The notes under the pieces are model-generated. The model had not been told where the DNA came from and searched no databases. It saw only the letters and a list, made by a program, of their open reading frames with translations. From assembly GCF_024970185.1 (NCBI RefSeq), contig NZ_CP103965.1, positions 1,608,001-1,672,000 of the forward strand: a DNA stretch of 64,000 nucleotides, given 5' to 3'. The DNA is from Pseudomonas sp. N3-W (lineage in GTDB: Bacteria; Pseudomonadota; Gammaproteobacteria; Pseudomonadales; Pseudomonadaceae). The position numbers and the translations under genes were made by a program. Within the stretch, counting starts at the first letter, position 1; every line of letters starts with the position of its first letter. Shown here one piece after another: positions 26,531-35,731 of the stretch.

Positions 26531-27363
26531 TCGATGAGCTGGACGAGCAGTACGGCGTCAACAATTGCTGTCGGGCGTTTGGAGTCAACCGCAGCAGCTT
26601 TTACGCCTGGCGTCAGCGCCAAGGCAAGGTGAAACCTGAGCGGGAGAAACTTAAAGCCGTGCTGGTCGAGCATCATAAGGAATCCAGAGCGTCCGCAGGG
26701 TCTCGCACCCTTTCCAAAGAGCTGCAGGCAAAAGGGCATCGTGTGGGGCGGCATATGGCTCGCAGTTTGATGCGCGAAGCCGGTGTTGCCAGTCATCAGC
26801 GACGGCGGCACAAGTACAAATCTTCCGGCGTAGAAGCGCTGGTGGCGCCGCATGTGCTCAAGCGCAAGTTTGATGTCACGGCGATCAACCAGGTGTGGTG
26901 TGGCGATGTGACGTACATAAAGGTCGGCAAGCGCTGGATGTATTTCGCGGCGGTTCTGGATCTGTTCGCTCGCCGGATCGTGGGGTGGTCGTTTTCAATG
27001 ATTTCCGATGCCTCGTTGACCTGTGAGGCGCTGCGAATGGCGGTCCAATTGCGAGGCCGTCCAAAAGAGGTGCTGTTTCATTCCGATCAAGGTTGCCAAT
27101 ACACCAGCCATAAATTCAGGAATGAGATGCGCAAGCATGGACTCCTGCAAAGCATGAGTCGTAAAGGTGAGTGCTGGGACAACGCCCCGATGGAGCGTTT
27201 CTTTGGGAGCTTGAAGTCAGAGTGGGTGCCAGACGATGGCTACAGCTCGGAGTATGAAGCCCGAGTGGATGTGCAGCGTTATGTGATGCGATACAACAAC
27301 GTCAGACTCCATAGCTACAACGACTACCGTTCGCCGGTAGCTATGGAGAAACTGGCGGCGTGA
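26228..27363 (+). CDS. IS3-family transposase OrfAB (made by -1 frameshift)
   Basis: The catalytic part is in the -1 frame from about 26485 to 27363. It begins with the conserved IDELDEQYGVNNCCRAFGV and RSSFYAWRQR segment, then the transposase core. The DDE triad is visible: first D in VWCGDVTYIKVG, second D in LFHSDQGCQYTS, E in DNAPMERFFGSLKSE. OrfB has no good start of its own at its 5' end, consistent with expression as an OrfA-OrfB fusion through the slippery site at 26479-26485. No stop or deletion interrupts it. Confidence 0.9.
26479..26485 (+). promoter_or_regulatory. programmed -1 frameshift heptamer
   Basis: A-AAA-AAG in the orfA reading frame (X-XXY-YYZ form). Slipping one base back joins orfA directly to the open orfB frame, as known for IS3 elements. 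Confidence 0.8.
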
Positions 27364-27438
27364 AAACCTTAACTGGTGTCCAGAATTACTTGACCAGTTC
27401 AGGCTCGCCCGCGATGAGGACCTTAAGGGCTGCGAAAA

Positions 27439-28617
27439 TTACTTGGACAAAAACCGCATCCCTTCCTCAAGCCCGCGCAGTGTCAGCGGGTACATCTGGT
27501 CTTCGATCAAATCACGCACGATATTGGTCGACGAGGTATAGCCCCAAGTGTCTTTCGGGTACGGATTGATCCAGATGAGCTTCTTGTATTTCTCCATGAA
27601 GCGCTGCATCCACAGATAACCCGGCTCCTCGTTCCAGTGCTCGACACTGCCGCCCGCCTGGGTGATTTCATAAGGCGCCATCGCGGCATCGCCGATGAAG
27701 ATCACTTTGTAGTCGGCGCCATACTTGTGCAGCAGGTCCTGGGTGGAGAAGCGCTCGGAAGTGCGGCGCATGTTGTTCTTCCACACCGATTCATAAATGA
27801 AGTTGTGGAAGTAGAAGTACTCCAGATGCTTGAACTCGGTCTTGCAGGCCGAGAACAGTTCCTCGCAGATCTTCACGTGGGCGTCCATCGAACCGCCGAT
27901 GTCGAACAACAGCAACAGCTTGACGGTGTTGCGCCGCTCCGGGCGCATCTGGATGTTCAGCAATCCGGCATCGCGTGCGGTGTGGTCGATGGTGCCGTCG
28001 ATGTCCAGCTCTTCCGCCGCCCCCTGGCGGGCGAATTTACGCAGGCGGCGCAGGGCGACCTTGATGTTGCGCGTGCCCAGTTCCACTGAATCGTCGAGGT
28101 TCTTGTACTCGCGTTGATCCCAGACCTTGACCGCTTTGCCCTGACGCTTGCCGGCATCGCCGACCCGAATGCCTTCCGGGTTGAAACCGCCTGAGCCAAA
28201 CGGGCTGGTGCCACCGGTACCGATCCACTTGTTGCCGCCGGCATGGCGTTCTTTCTGTTCTTCGAGGCGTTTCTTGAATTCTTCGATCAGCTTGTCCAGA
28301 CCGCCAAGGGACTGGATCTGCGCCCGCTCTTCATCGGTCAGCGAGCGCTCGAATTCCTTGCGCAACCAGTCTTCGGGAATCAAGGCCTGAAGGTGATCGT
28401 CGAGTTTTTCCAGGCCATTGAAGTAGGCGCCGAAGGCCCGGTCGAACTTGTCGAAATGCTTTTCGTCCTTTACCAGGATCGTCCGGGACAAGTAATAAAA
28501 CTCGTCCATATCGGCGAACACAACGCGCTGTTTCAGCGCGTTGATCAGGTCCAGCAGCTCACGCACCGAGACCGGCACCTTGGCGGCACGCATTTCATTG
28601 AACAGATTGAGCAGCAT
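27439..28617 (-). CDS. VWA domain protein (CoxE-like), partner of MoxR ATPase
   Basis: 392 residues. A helical N-terminal part (1-230) includes a Lys/Glu coiled segment and a Gly-rich linker (TGGTSPFGSGGFNPEG), followed by a von Willebrand A domain. The metal site is D239-I-G-G-S-M, a variant of the canonical DxSxS common in this family. Downstream LEYFYFHNFIYESVW and VIFIGDAAMAPYEI complete the fold. The MoxR-type ATPase gene lies directly upstream; such pairs act as chaperones that mature or load metal-dependent enzymes or complexes. The client is unknown. The stop codon is only 37 bp from the IS element, which did not damage the gene. Confidence 0.9.
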   Translation of the reverse strand: MLLNLFNEMRAAKVPVSVRELLDLINALKQRVVFADMDEFYYLSRTILVKDEKHFDKFDRAFGAYFNGLEKLDDHLQALIPEDWLRKEFERSLTDEERAQIQSLGGLDKLIEEFKKRLEEQKERHAGGNKWIGTGGTSPFGSGGFNPEGIRVGDAGKRQGKAVKVWDQREYKNLDDSVELGTRNIKVALRRLRKFARQGAAEELDIDGTIDHTARDAGLLNIQMRPERRNTVKLLLLFDIGGSMDAHVKICEELFSACKTEFKHLEYFYFHNFIYESVWKNNMRRTSERFSTQDLLHKYGADYKVIFIGDAAMAPYEITQAGGSVEHWNEEPGYLWMQRFMEKYKKLIWINPYPKDTWGYTSSTNIVRDLIEDQMYPLTLRGLEEGMRFLSK

Positions 28618-28653
28618 GGCAATCGCCCCCGCTTTTGTTGAAAAAAGCGCTGC

Positions 28654-29499
28654 TTAGCGAGTGCCGCGACGGCTCATGAACGCCAGGCGCTCAAGCAATT
28701 GCACGTCCTGTTCGTTCTTCACCAGGGCGCCGGCCAGCGGCGGGATGGCCTTGGTCGGATCGCGCTCGCGCAGTACCGCTTCGCCGATATTGTCGGCCAT
28801 CAGCAGCTTCAGCCAGTCCACCAGTTCGGAGGTCGATGGCTTTTTCTTCAGGCCCGGCACCTTGCGCACATCGAAGAACACGTCCAGCGCTTCGCTGACC
28901 AGGTCTTTCTTGATGTCGGGGTAGTGCACGTCGACGATTCGCTGCATCGTGACGCGATCCGGGAAGGCGATGTAGTGGAAGAAGCAGCGACGCAGGAAGG
29001 CGTCCGGCAGCTCTTTCTCGTTGTTGGAGGTAATGATGATGATCGGGCGTTTCCTGGCCTTGATCGTCTCGTCGATCTCGTAGACGTAGAACTCCATCTT
29101 GTCGAGTTCTTGCAGCAGGTCGTTCGGGAACTCGATGTCGGCCTTGTCGATCTCGTCGATCAGCAGGATCACCCGTTCTTCGGCCTCGAACGCTTCCCAG
29201 AGCTTGCCCTTTTTCAGGTAGTTGCGAACGTCGTGGACTTTCTCGGTGCCCAGTTGCGAGTCGCGCAGGCGGCTGACCGCATCGTATTCGTACAGGCCCT
29301 GATGCGCCTTGGTGGTGGACTTGATGTGCCAGGTGATCAGCCTGGCGCCGAAGGACTCGGCCAGTTGCTCGGCGAGCATGGTCTTGCCCGTGCCCGGCTC
29401 GCCCTTGACCAGCAGTGGACGCTCCAGGGTGATGGCGGCGTTGACCGCCAGCTTCAGGTCATCGGTGGCAACGTAGGCCTGGGTGCCTTCGAACTTCAT
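28654..29499 (-). CDS. MoxR-family AAA+ ATPase
   Basis: 281 residues. Walker A GEPGTGKT at residues 33-40, Walker B VILLIDEIDKAD, sensor 1 IIITSNNEKELPDAFLRRCFFHYI with the arginine finger pair. The C-terminal lid domain ends with LERLAFMSRRGTR. It is transcribed just ahead of the VWA partner gene (36 bp gap). It is expected to form a ring that remodels client complexes with the VWA protein. Cytoplasmic. Confidence 0.93.
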   Translation of the reverse strand: MKFEGTQAYVATDDLKLAVNAAITLERPLLVKGEPGTGKTMLAEQLAESFGARLITWHIKSTTKAHQGLYEYDAVSRLRDSQLGTEKVHDVRNYLKKGKLWEAFEAEERVILLIDEIDKADIEFPNDLLQELDKMEFYVYEIDETIKARKRPIIIITSNNEKELPDAFLRRCFFHYIAFPDRVTMQRIVDVHYPDIKKDLVSEALDVFFDVRKVPGLKKKPSTSELVDWLKLLMADNIGEAVLRERDPTKAIPPLAGALVKNEQDVQLLERLAFMSRRGTR

Positions 29500-29641
29500 C
29501 TGCTAATCCTCGAACGGTAACGCCGACCTGAACGGGCAGGGCGGGGCGCAATAAATGTAATGCCTGACTATAACGCGCAGGCCGGTCGACTGTGAACGCA
29601 GACGGTGTATTCAGTCTCTGAATGGGGCGTCACATGGTGAC

Positions 29642-30718
29642 TCAGTTCTCTGTCGGCTTGGGCTGCTCGTACCGGGCGTTGAATGCCTGAATGAAGCCAT
29701 TGCGCAAAATCTGCAAAAACGCCTGGAACGCGCTGATATCCTGCTGATGCACGTTGCCGCTCAGTTCCACTCGGGTGGCGAACTGGTTTTTACGCTGGTT
29801 CTTCAGCACGGTTTCAGTGCCACCGACAATGGCTTCCCAGACGGAGCGCAAGATGCTTTTGTTCTTGTTCTCCACGTCTTGCTGCCAATTGAATATTTCG
29901 ACGTCGCGCAGCAAGGGCTTGATGTAACCGGTGAGCTGGCCTTTCTTCGCCTGGGCTTCGATCACCACGTCGCCGTGGCCGGCGTTGAAGTCGAACTTGC
30001 CGTAGGCCGAGGCAAAGTCGTTCAGGCTTTTGAGTTCGATGTCCTTGGCTCGCAGGCGGAACTCGAAGTCTTCGAAATTGCTCAGCGGGTCGAAGGTGGC
30101 ACTGGTTTCCAGCGGTGCATGGCCAAGCAACAGGGCCTTGCCGTCGAAGCGGGCGTCGCGTTTGCCTTTTGTGTCGACGACATTGGTCAGGTTGTACAGG
30201 TTGGCATTGACCTGAGTGGCGTTCATGTTGACCGGTGGCTGCGAGTTGAAGTTACGGAAACTGATCTTGCCATCGTTGATCCGCACTTCATTGAGGGTGA
30301 TCGGCAGCAGTTTGCCCAACTGCGCGCGCCAGTCGGTACCGCGACCGGTCTGGGAGTTCTGCTTGTTGGCGCCGCCGTCGACGAAGTTCAGTTCGGGGCG
30401 ATCGAACTGCACCTGGGCCACCACGGCGTGGTCGTACCACAGGGAATGCCAACTCACCGAGAGGTCGATCAGCGGCGCATTGACGAAGGGTACTGGCACC
30501 TTGCCGTCGACTTTGACGATCTTCAGCCCGTTGATCTTGTAGGCGCCGCGCCACAGGGCCAGGTCCACATCGGTGATCTGGCCACGGTAGTCGCCCATGT
30601 CAGCCAGTTTGTCGTTGAGATAGTTGCGCACGACGTAGGGCAGGGCGATGTGTACGGCAATCAGCAGCACAACGAGGCCGGCAAGGGTCCACAGGGGCCA
30701 ACTGTATCGACGCTTCAT
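29642..30718 (-). CDS. DUF748 / AsmA-like envelope protein
   Basis: 358 residues from the ATG at 30718 (MKRRYSWPLW). One N-terminal membrane anchor (about residues 8-28) is followed by a beta-rich periplasmic domain with the DUF748 pattern: NYLNDKLADMGDYRGQITDVDLALWRGAY near the start and VRINDGKISFRNF in the middle. Relatives of AsmA are thought to act in envelope lipid movement or outer-membrane assembly. The exact role here is unknown. It is divergent from cysK. Confidence 0.8.
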   Translation of the reverse strand: MKRRYSWPLWTLAGLVVLLIAVHIALPYVVRNYLNDKLADMGDYRGQITDVDLALWRGAYKINGLKIVKVDGKVPVPFVNAPLIDLSVSWHSLWYDHAVVAQVQFDRPELNFVDGGANKQNSQTGRGTDWRAQLGKLLPITLNEVRINDGKISFRNFNSQPPVNMNATQVNANLYNLTNVVDTKGKRDARFDGKALLLGHAPLETSATFDPLSNFEDFEFRLRAKDIELKSLNDFASAYGKFDFNAGHGDVVIEAQAKKGQLTGYIKPLLRDVEIFNWQQDVENKNKSILRSVWEAIVGGTETVLKNQRKNQFATRVELSGNVHQQDISAFQAFLQILRNGFIQAFNARYEQPKPTEN

Positions 30719-30845
30719 GATGGCAATTCTCTGGCAGTGTAAAACCATTGACTGCTGTCACATCCGGTCGTTCGCCTGAACTGGACGACCATCGGCAACA
30801 GGCATACCTTGGAAAACTTATTCAACGCTGCATAAGGACCCAGCC

Positions 30846-31820
30846 ATGAGCCGCATTTACGCTGACAACGCCCATTCCATCGGCAACACACCGCTGGTGC
30901 AGATCAACCGCATCGCCCCCCGGGGCGTGACTATCCTGGCCAAGATCGAGGGGCGCAACCCCGGTTACTCGGTCAAGTGCCGGATCGGTGCGAACATGAT
31001 CTGGGACGCCGAAAGCACTGGAAAACTCAAGCCGGGCATGACCATTGTCGAGCCAACTTCGGGCAATACCGGCATCGGCCTGGCCTTTGTGGCGGCGGCG
31101 CGTGGTTACAAGCTGATGCTGACCATGCCGGCATCCATGAGCATGGAACGGCGCAAGGTACTCAAGGCGTTGGGTGCCGAGCTGGTACTGACCGAGCCGG
31201 CCAAAGGCATGAAAGGCGCAATCGAGAAAGCCGCCGAAATCCTCGCCAGCGACCCGGCCAAGTACTTCATGCCGGCGCAGTTCGAAAACCCGGCCAACCC
31301 GGCTATTCATGAAAAGACCACTGGCCCGGAAATCTGGAACGACACCGACGGCGCGGTCGATGTGCTGGTGGCGGGCGTCGGCACCGGCGGCACCATTACC
31401 GGCATTTCGCGCTATATCAAGAATACCCAGGGCAAACCGATTATCTCGGTGGCTGTAGAGCCCGTGGTATCGCCGGTGATCACCCAGGCCATGGCGGGTG
31501 AAGAGATCAAGCCAAGCCCGCACAAGATCCAGGGCATTGGCGCCGGGTTTGTGCCGAAGAACCTTGATCTGTCGATGGTGGACCGCGTCGAGCTGGTCAG
31601 CGATGACGAATCCAAGGCCATGGCCCTGCGCCTGATGCAGGAAGAAGGGATTTTGTGTGGCATTTCCTGCGGCGCGGCGATGGCGGTGGCAGTGCGACTG
31701 GCCGAGACTCCGGAAATGCAGGGAAAGACCATCGTGGTGATTTTGCCGGACTCCGGTGAGCGCTACCTGTCGAGCATGCTGTTCAGTGATCTGTTTACCG
31801 AAAAGGAAAACCAGCAGTAA
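30846..31820 (+). CDS. cysK: cysteine synthase A
   Basis: 324-residue PLP enzyme making L-cysteine from O-acetylserine and sulfide. The Schiff-base lysine is K44 in [17 protein letters not shown]. The phosphate/substrate loop TSGNTG is at 71-76, [10 protein letters not shown] follows, and [15 protein letters not shown] closes the protein. It is close to E. coli CysK over its full length, more than to CysM. It stands alone on the plus strand. Confidence 0.95.
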   Translation: MSRIYADNAHSIGNTPLVQINRIAPRGVTILAKIEGRNPGYSVKCRIGANMIWDAESTGKLKPGMTIVEPTSGNTGIGLAFVAAARGYKLMLTMPASMSMERRKVLKALGAELVLTEPAKGMKGAIEKAAEILASDPAKYFMPAQFENPANPAIHEKTTGPEIWNDTDGAVDVLVAGVGTGGTITGISRYIKNTQGKPIISVAVEPVVSPVITQAMAGEEIKPSPHKIQGIGAGFVPKNLDLSMVDRVELVSDDESKAMALRLMQEEGILCGISCGAAMAVAVRLAETPEMQGKTIVVILPDSGERYLSSMLFSDLFTEKENQQ

Positions 31821-31844
31821 CAAGCTGACCCTGTGTGTTGTGTT

Positions 31845-31862
31845 GGGGCGAGCTTGCTCGCC
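31845..31862. repeat. single REP-like hairpin
   Basis: GGGGCGAGCTTGCTCGCC, a short perfect-stem palindrome 24 bp after the cysK stop. It is the core of the second REP type seen at 13655 and may end the cysK transcript. Confidence 0.6.
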
Positions 31863-32071
31863 ACAGAGGCTGACTGGCCATTGGCGGTTGCCTTGATTCA
31901 GATCAGCCTCCATTCAGACGCCTTATGTTAATAAGTGCTTTATTGCGCAATCCTTAACGCTGAATGTTCAGTCATGCGGGTTTTTCCCAACGTCGGTAGT
32001 GGTTATCATGGCCGGCTGCCACGCTGGGTTAAACGCGTTGCGCAGCGTTGCCTATTTTCAAGGAGTCGTTG

Positions 32072-33010
32072 ATGACCTTTTCGTTTGCCGCCAAGGCGCT
32101 GGTGCTATTGCTCTTTGTGGGCAGCACCCTCTATGTGCATTTGCGCGGCAAGGCGCGTTTGCCGGTGCTGCGTCAGTTCGTCAACCACTCGGCGTTGTTC
32201 GCGCCTTATAACGCGTTGATGTATGTGTTCTCCGGCGTGCCGTCCAAACCTTATCTGGATCGCAGCAAGTTCCCTGAACTGGATGTCCTCAGGGACAACT
32301 GGGAAGTGATCCGCGACGAAGCCATGCACCTGTTCGACGAGGGTTATATACGCGCTGCCGAAAAGAACAACGACGCCGGCTTCGGTTCGTTTTTCAAGAA
32401 GGGCTGGAAGCGTTTCTACCTCAAGTGGTACGACAAGCCCTTGCCATCGGCTGCAGCCCTGTGCCCGAAAACCGTGGCCCTGGTCAGCAGCATCCCCAAC
32501 GTCAAAGGCGCGATGTTTGCACTGTTGCCAGGCGGTAGCCACCTCAACCCGCACCGCGATCCGTTTGCCGGTTCGCTGCGTTATCACCTGGGGCTGTCCA
32601 CGCCGAACTCCGACGATTGCCGCATCTTTGTCGACGGTCAGGTTTACGCCTGGCGCGATGGCGAAGACGTGATGTTTGACGAGACCTATGTGCACTGGGT
32701 CAAGAACGAAACCGAAAAGACCCGGGTCATTCTGTTCTGTGACATCGAGCGTCCGCTGAGCAACCGCATCATGACCCGCATCAACCGCTGGGTCAGTGGC
32801 TTGCTGGGCCGCGCTACCGCACCGCAGAATCTGGACGACGAACGCGTCGGCGGAATCAACCAGGCGTATGCCTGGAGCAAGAACTTCAGTGACAAGTTCA
32901 GCGGCGTGGTCAAACAGTGGAAACGTCGTCACCCCAAGGCTTATCGCGTGATGCGCCCGGTACTCGCCGTGGTGGTGCTGACGTTGTTGGGGTACTGGTT
33001 GTTCGGATAA
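32072..33010 (+). CDS. lpxO: lipid A 2-hydroxylase (LpxO), Asp/Asn beta-hydroxylase fold
   Basis: 312-residue Fe(II)/2-oxoglutarate oxygenase that adds a 2-hydroxyl to lipid A acyl chains. An N-terminal membrane anchor (residues 5-24) and a C-terminal one (about 292-310) hold it at the inner membrane. Iron ligands are visible: H161 and D163 in HLNPHRDPF, and H208 in ETYVHWVKNET. AAGGAG lies 6 bp before the ATG at 32072, deciding that start over 32048. A strong terminator follows. Confidence 0.92.
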   Translation: MTFSFAAKALVLLLFVGSTLYVHLRGKARLPVLRQFVNHSALFAPYNALMYVFSGVPSKPYLDRSKFPELDVLRDNWEVIRDEAMHLFDEGYIRAAEKNNDAGFGSFFKKGWKRFYLKWYDKPLPSAAALCPKTVALVSSIPNVKGAMFALLPGGSHLNPHRDPFAGSLRYHLGLSTPNSDDCRIFVDGQVYAWRDGEDVMFDETYVHWVKNETEKTRVILFCDIERPLSNRIMTRINRWVSGLLGRATAPQNLDDERVGGINQAYAWSKNFSDKFSGVVKQWKRRHPKAYRVMRPVLAVVVLTLLGYWLFG

Positions 33011-33022
33011 GCCGTCAGCAAT

Positions 33023-33054
33023 AAAAAACCGCTCCTGGTGAGCGGTTTTTTTTT
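33023..33054. terminator. Rho-independent terminator after lpxO
   Basis: AACCGCTC-CTGGT-GAGCGGTT stem followed by nine T; a preceding A-run could let it work for the convergent small gene as well. Confidence 0.92.
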
Positions 33055-33063
33055 GCCTGCGTT

Positions 33064-33264
33064 TTAGGGGCGCCCGGCGAGCAAGTCAGGCTCTTCGCCT
33101 TCAACGCCTGTAATGAGTACCTGTAGAAAGCGACGCTGATTCGAGGACAGTTCCTTGGTAACAGGCTTCTTCTGTGCTTCGCTTGATCTTTTCTTCGTGG
33201 AGGACGGTCTCATCACTTTGCGCATATTTCCCCCGGCGTTGATCATTATTTGAACACTTTTCAC
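33064..33264 (-). CDS. small basic hypothetical protein (partner of GNAT-like gene)
   Basis: 66 residues. The N-terminal half is rich in Lys, Arg and Ser (RKVMRPSSTKKRSSEAQKK) and the C-terminal half is a short mixed segment (SSNQRRFLQVLITGVEGEEPDLL). Its ATG overlaps the GNAT-like stop codon by 4 bp (ATGA), so the two are translationally coupled. No family is recognised. The ordering (acetyltransferase first, small protein second) is opposite to most GNAT toxin-antitoxin pairs. Confidence 0.6.
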   Translation of the reverse strand: MKSVQIMINAGGNMRKVMRPSSTKKRSSEAQKKPVTKELSSNQRRFLQVLITGVEGEEPDLLAGRP

Positions 33265-33806
33265 GATACTAGACTCTCCACCACAATGACAAGTCGGCCT
33301 TTGGAGTCGAACTCAAAGCCGAGCTGTTGATAAATAGAAATGGCGCCCTCCAACGGCTCCTGAACTTCGATGTATTGACTGCCGATGATCTGGGCGTACT
33401 GGTCAATGGCAATCATCGCCAGTGTTGCGATACGACTTTTCAATGGATGGGCCTCGCCTGGACGTCCTTCCAGCCGTACGATGCGCAGTCGTTGTCGGCT
33501 GTTGTTCGGGTTGGCAAAGCACAGTCCACATAGCGCTTCGTCGAACCAGATGGCAATGTCCAGAGCCAGGGGTTCCTTCGCTTTCCATTCAACAACCTCA
33601 TTCCATGAAAAGTGGGCATCTTCCCATTGCTCATAAGCGTTCAATGCCTGTGCGTCGATCGCTTCGAAACGAACCCGTGACAGATCAAGGCCCACTGGCC
33701 CGGTCTGTCCCTGTTCATCAGGCAGACGGGCAAGGGTTGTACTGGCAAGTTTTCTGGCCATTGAGCGATACAACTGATACCGAAGATAAGTCCGTTCCCT
33801 GGGCAT
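33261..33806 (-). CDS. GNAT-like acetyltransferase domain protein
   Basis: 181 residues. A basic N-terminus (MPRERTYLRYQLYRSMARKL) precedes a probable GNAT fold: strand IWFDEALCGLCFANP, acyl-CoA loop region HPLKSRIATLAMIAIDQYAQIIG, strand YIEVQEPL and the motif ISIYQQLGFEF typical of GNAT end helices. The Q/RxxGxG/A loop is not clearly canonical, so activity is uncertain. It is coupled to the small basic protein downstream. Substrate unknown. Confidence 0.65.
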   Translation of the reverse strand: MPRERTYLRYQLYRSMARKLASTTLARLPDEQGQTGPVGLDLSRVRFEAIDAQALNAYEQWEDAHFSWNEVVEWKAKEPLALDIAIWFDEALCGLCFANPNNSRQRLRIVRLEGRPGEAHPLKSRIATLAMIAIDQYAQIIGSQYIEVQEPLEGAISIYQQLGFEFDSKGRLVIVVESLVS

Positions 33807-34225
33807 TTGATCTCGTGCATTCCATGTCCCCGACAGTGGGCATTTGCATTTCGACCCACGTTAAATGACGGTGCACGGGCTGTCGTTACTGGCCTTTTGT
33901 CCAAGTCGTTGCAATCAGTGTCGAGTGCTGGTTGTGTCGGCGCAGGTGTGTTCCACACCTTCAAGAAGATCAGCCAATGCCTGCTCCCTCTCAACGCGCT
34001 AGTCGTCTCAGCGGTCAACGCTGGCAGGGTGCCGTGTGGCGATCAGCCGCCTGTGCAGTTCGGTCATTACCCCCTCTCTTGTTCGTAGCACGCCGGTGTA
34101 CGCGTTTTTCATCCATCAACGAAAGCCGCTTTTTTTTGGCTCGCATGCAACATGTTTGCGCAGAGACCTCAAGTTATCGTCCAGACTTGTCGACATCGTC
34201 CTTACATACCTGAGGAGCGCTCAAC
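33807..34225. other. 419-bp intergenic region, nothing recognised
   Basis: No supported ORF, tRNA or terminator. The plus-strand open frames here have no ribosome site and no protein-like composition. The last 90 bp are less GC-rich and probably hold the promoter of the fimbrial-like gene, which has GAGGAG-like bases shortly before its ATG. Confidence 0.5.
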
Positions 34226-34606
34226 ATGTTCGGTAAGCATCTGTCGGTCGGGATCAGTCTGTTCTTCGCAGTGAGCGGTGCTTGCCTGGCGGCCACGCCA
34301 GCGGGTCAGGGTGTCATTCGATTTCAGGGCAGCATCGTCGAGCCCGGTTGTACATCGCATGTGGGGGCGAATTCGACCGTTGAACTCAACGGCTGCCCGA
34401 CCTCGGCGCGGGGCAGCGCCAGCAATGCCGTCGGCGTCGAGCCGGTGCGCTCGGTCACGGCACTCGATCATTCACGGGTGGACGTGAAACTGGTGAGCGA
34501 AAGCAGCAAGGATGGGCGGTATTACGATCGGCAATACGCGTTGGTTGACGGTGCTGGCAAGCCGTTGAAATCCGGGAGTTACCTGATTACGCTGACGGCG
34601 CCCTGA
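34226..34606 (+). CDS. orphan type 1 fimbrial-like secreted protein
   Basis: 126 residues. A signal peptide ends near ACLA-A (about residue 22). The mature start GVIRFQGSIVEPGC, then a second Cys in LNGCPT about 18 residues later, recalls the N-terminal strand and disulfide of chaperone-usher pilins. The protein ends SYLITLTAP and is shorter (about 104 mature residues) than true pilins. No chaperone, usher or other pilin gene is nearby, so it may be a stand-alone periplasmic protein with a pilin-like fold. Confidence 0.7.
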   Translation: MFGKHLSVGISLFFAVSGACLAATPAGQGVIRFQGSIVEPGCTSHVGANSTVELNGCPTSARGSASNAVGVEPVRSVTALDHSRVDVKLVSESSKDGRYYDRQYALVDGAGKPLKSGSYLITLTAP

Positions 34607-34653
34607 TTCGATGAGCCAAGATGCAAAACCTGTGGGAGCAGTGTTCCTTCGTC

Positions 34654-35562
34654 TTACTGCTCCGCCATTTTCAGCGGCTTCACCACGGCCGGCTTCAACA
34701 CCAGCCACAACGCCGCGCCAATCAGCACCCCGCCATAAATGTGCGCCATCGACAGCGGCTCATCGAGAAACAGTGCGCCCCACAACACGCCAAACGGCGG
34801 GATCATGAAGGTCACGGTCATCGATTTCACCGGGCCAATCGAGCTGAGCAAGCGGAAGTACAGAATGTACGCAAACGCCGTGCACGCCAGGCCCAAGCCC
34901 AACAGCGACAACCACACACTCCAGCCGCCCCAGCTCGCCGGTGGCTGGCTGATCACGCTGTAACCGAACAGCGGCAGCAGGAACAGGGTTGCGCCGAGCA
35001 TGCTGCCCAGTGCCGACAAGCGGCTGTCGAGGCCGCCTGCCTGATCCAGCCAGCGGCGGGCCAGGAAACCGGCAAAGCCGTAACAGGTGGTCGCGAGCAG
35101 GCAAGCCACGGCGCCCATCAGCAATTGCATGTCGAACGCCACCGGGCCGGCACGGGTCAGGATGCCGACGCCGAACAGGCCGAGAAACACGCCGCCGAGT
35201 TTGGCGGTGGTCAGTTTTTCGTGGAAGAACAGCCCGCCGATCAGCACGCCCATCAAGGGCGTCGTCGCGTTGAAAATCGCCGAATAACCGGCTGGCAGCA
35301 CTTGCGCGGCAACCGAATAGAGGGTCGCCGGAATTCCGGAGTTGATCACCCCGAGCAGCATCACGGTCTTGAGTTTGCCTTTGAAATCCCAGCTGATACG
35401 CATCAGCCCCAGGATCACCAGCAAACCGGTCGCCGCAATCGATACCCGGAAAAACGCCGTGGGAAGGGTGCCGATCACCGGCGCAATGATGCGCATGAAC
35501 AGGAAGCTCGCCCCCCAGATCGCCGCCAGCGACAGTAAACGGAAAATATCGACAGGGCTCAC
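34654..35562 (-). CDS. EamA/DMT-family transporter
   Basis: 302 residues with ten hydrophobic segments in two EamA repeats ([14 protein letters not shown] at the start, and [34 protein letters not shown] in the first repeat end). The GTG at 35562 is chosen because GGAAGGAG lies just before it and the protein then begins at the first TM segment. Such proteins export or import small metabolites; the substrate is unknown. Divergent from aceK. Confidence 0.88.
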   Translation of the reverse strand: MSPVDIFRLLSLAAIWGASFLFMRIIAPVIGTLPTAFFRVSIAATGLLVILGLMRISWDFKGKLKTVMLLGVINSGIPATLYSVAAQVLPAGYSAIFNATTPLMGVLIGGLFFHEKLTTAKLGGVFLGLFGVGILTRAGPVAFDMQLLMGAVACLLATTCYGFAGFLARRWLDQAGGLDSRLSALGSMLGATLFLLPLFGYSVISQPPASWGGWSVWLSLLGLGLACTAFAYILYFRLLSSIGPVKSMTVTFMIPPFGVLWGALFLDEPLSMAHIYGGVLIGAALWLVLKPAVVKPLKMAEQ

Positions 35563-35731
35563 GGTGCACTCCTTCCTTTTTGGGGACGAGAGTGTTGCCG
35601 AGAGCCTCGGCGATGGCAACCGCAATTCACACGAAGGCGGTGGGTGTTCACTGAGGGCTGAAAATTACGCTTCTCCTGCACCCGCTTCACTGGCTAAGCT
35701 CAGGCTTCCGAATTCCCGCAGAGGTCTCACT

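Larger units (their letters stand above)
26157..27401 (+). mobile_element. IS3-family insertion sequence, 1245 bp, intact
   Basis: Terminal inverted repeats of 26 bp start TGAACTGG at both ends and end in TGGACAC, with 21 of 26 matching. A 3-bp target duplication GGC flanks the element (26154-26156 and 27402-27404). Inside are orfA and orfB in a -1 relation with a frameshift heptamer, and the DDE residues are intact, so this copy may be active. The target is the right arm of a REP doublet downstream of pxpC. Confidence 0.92.
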
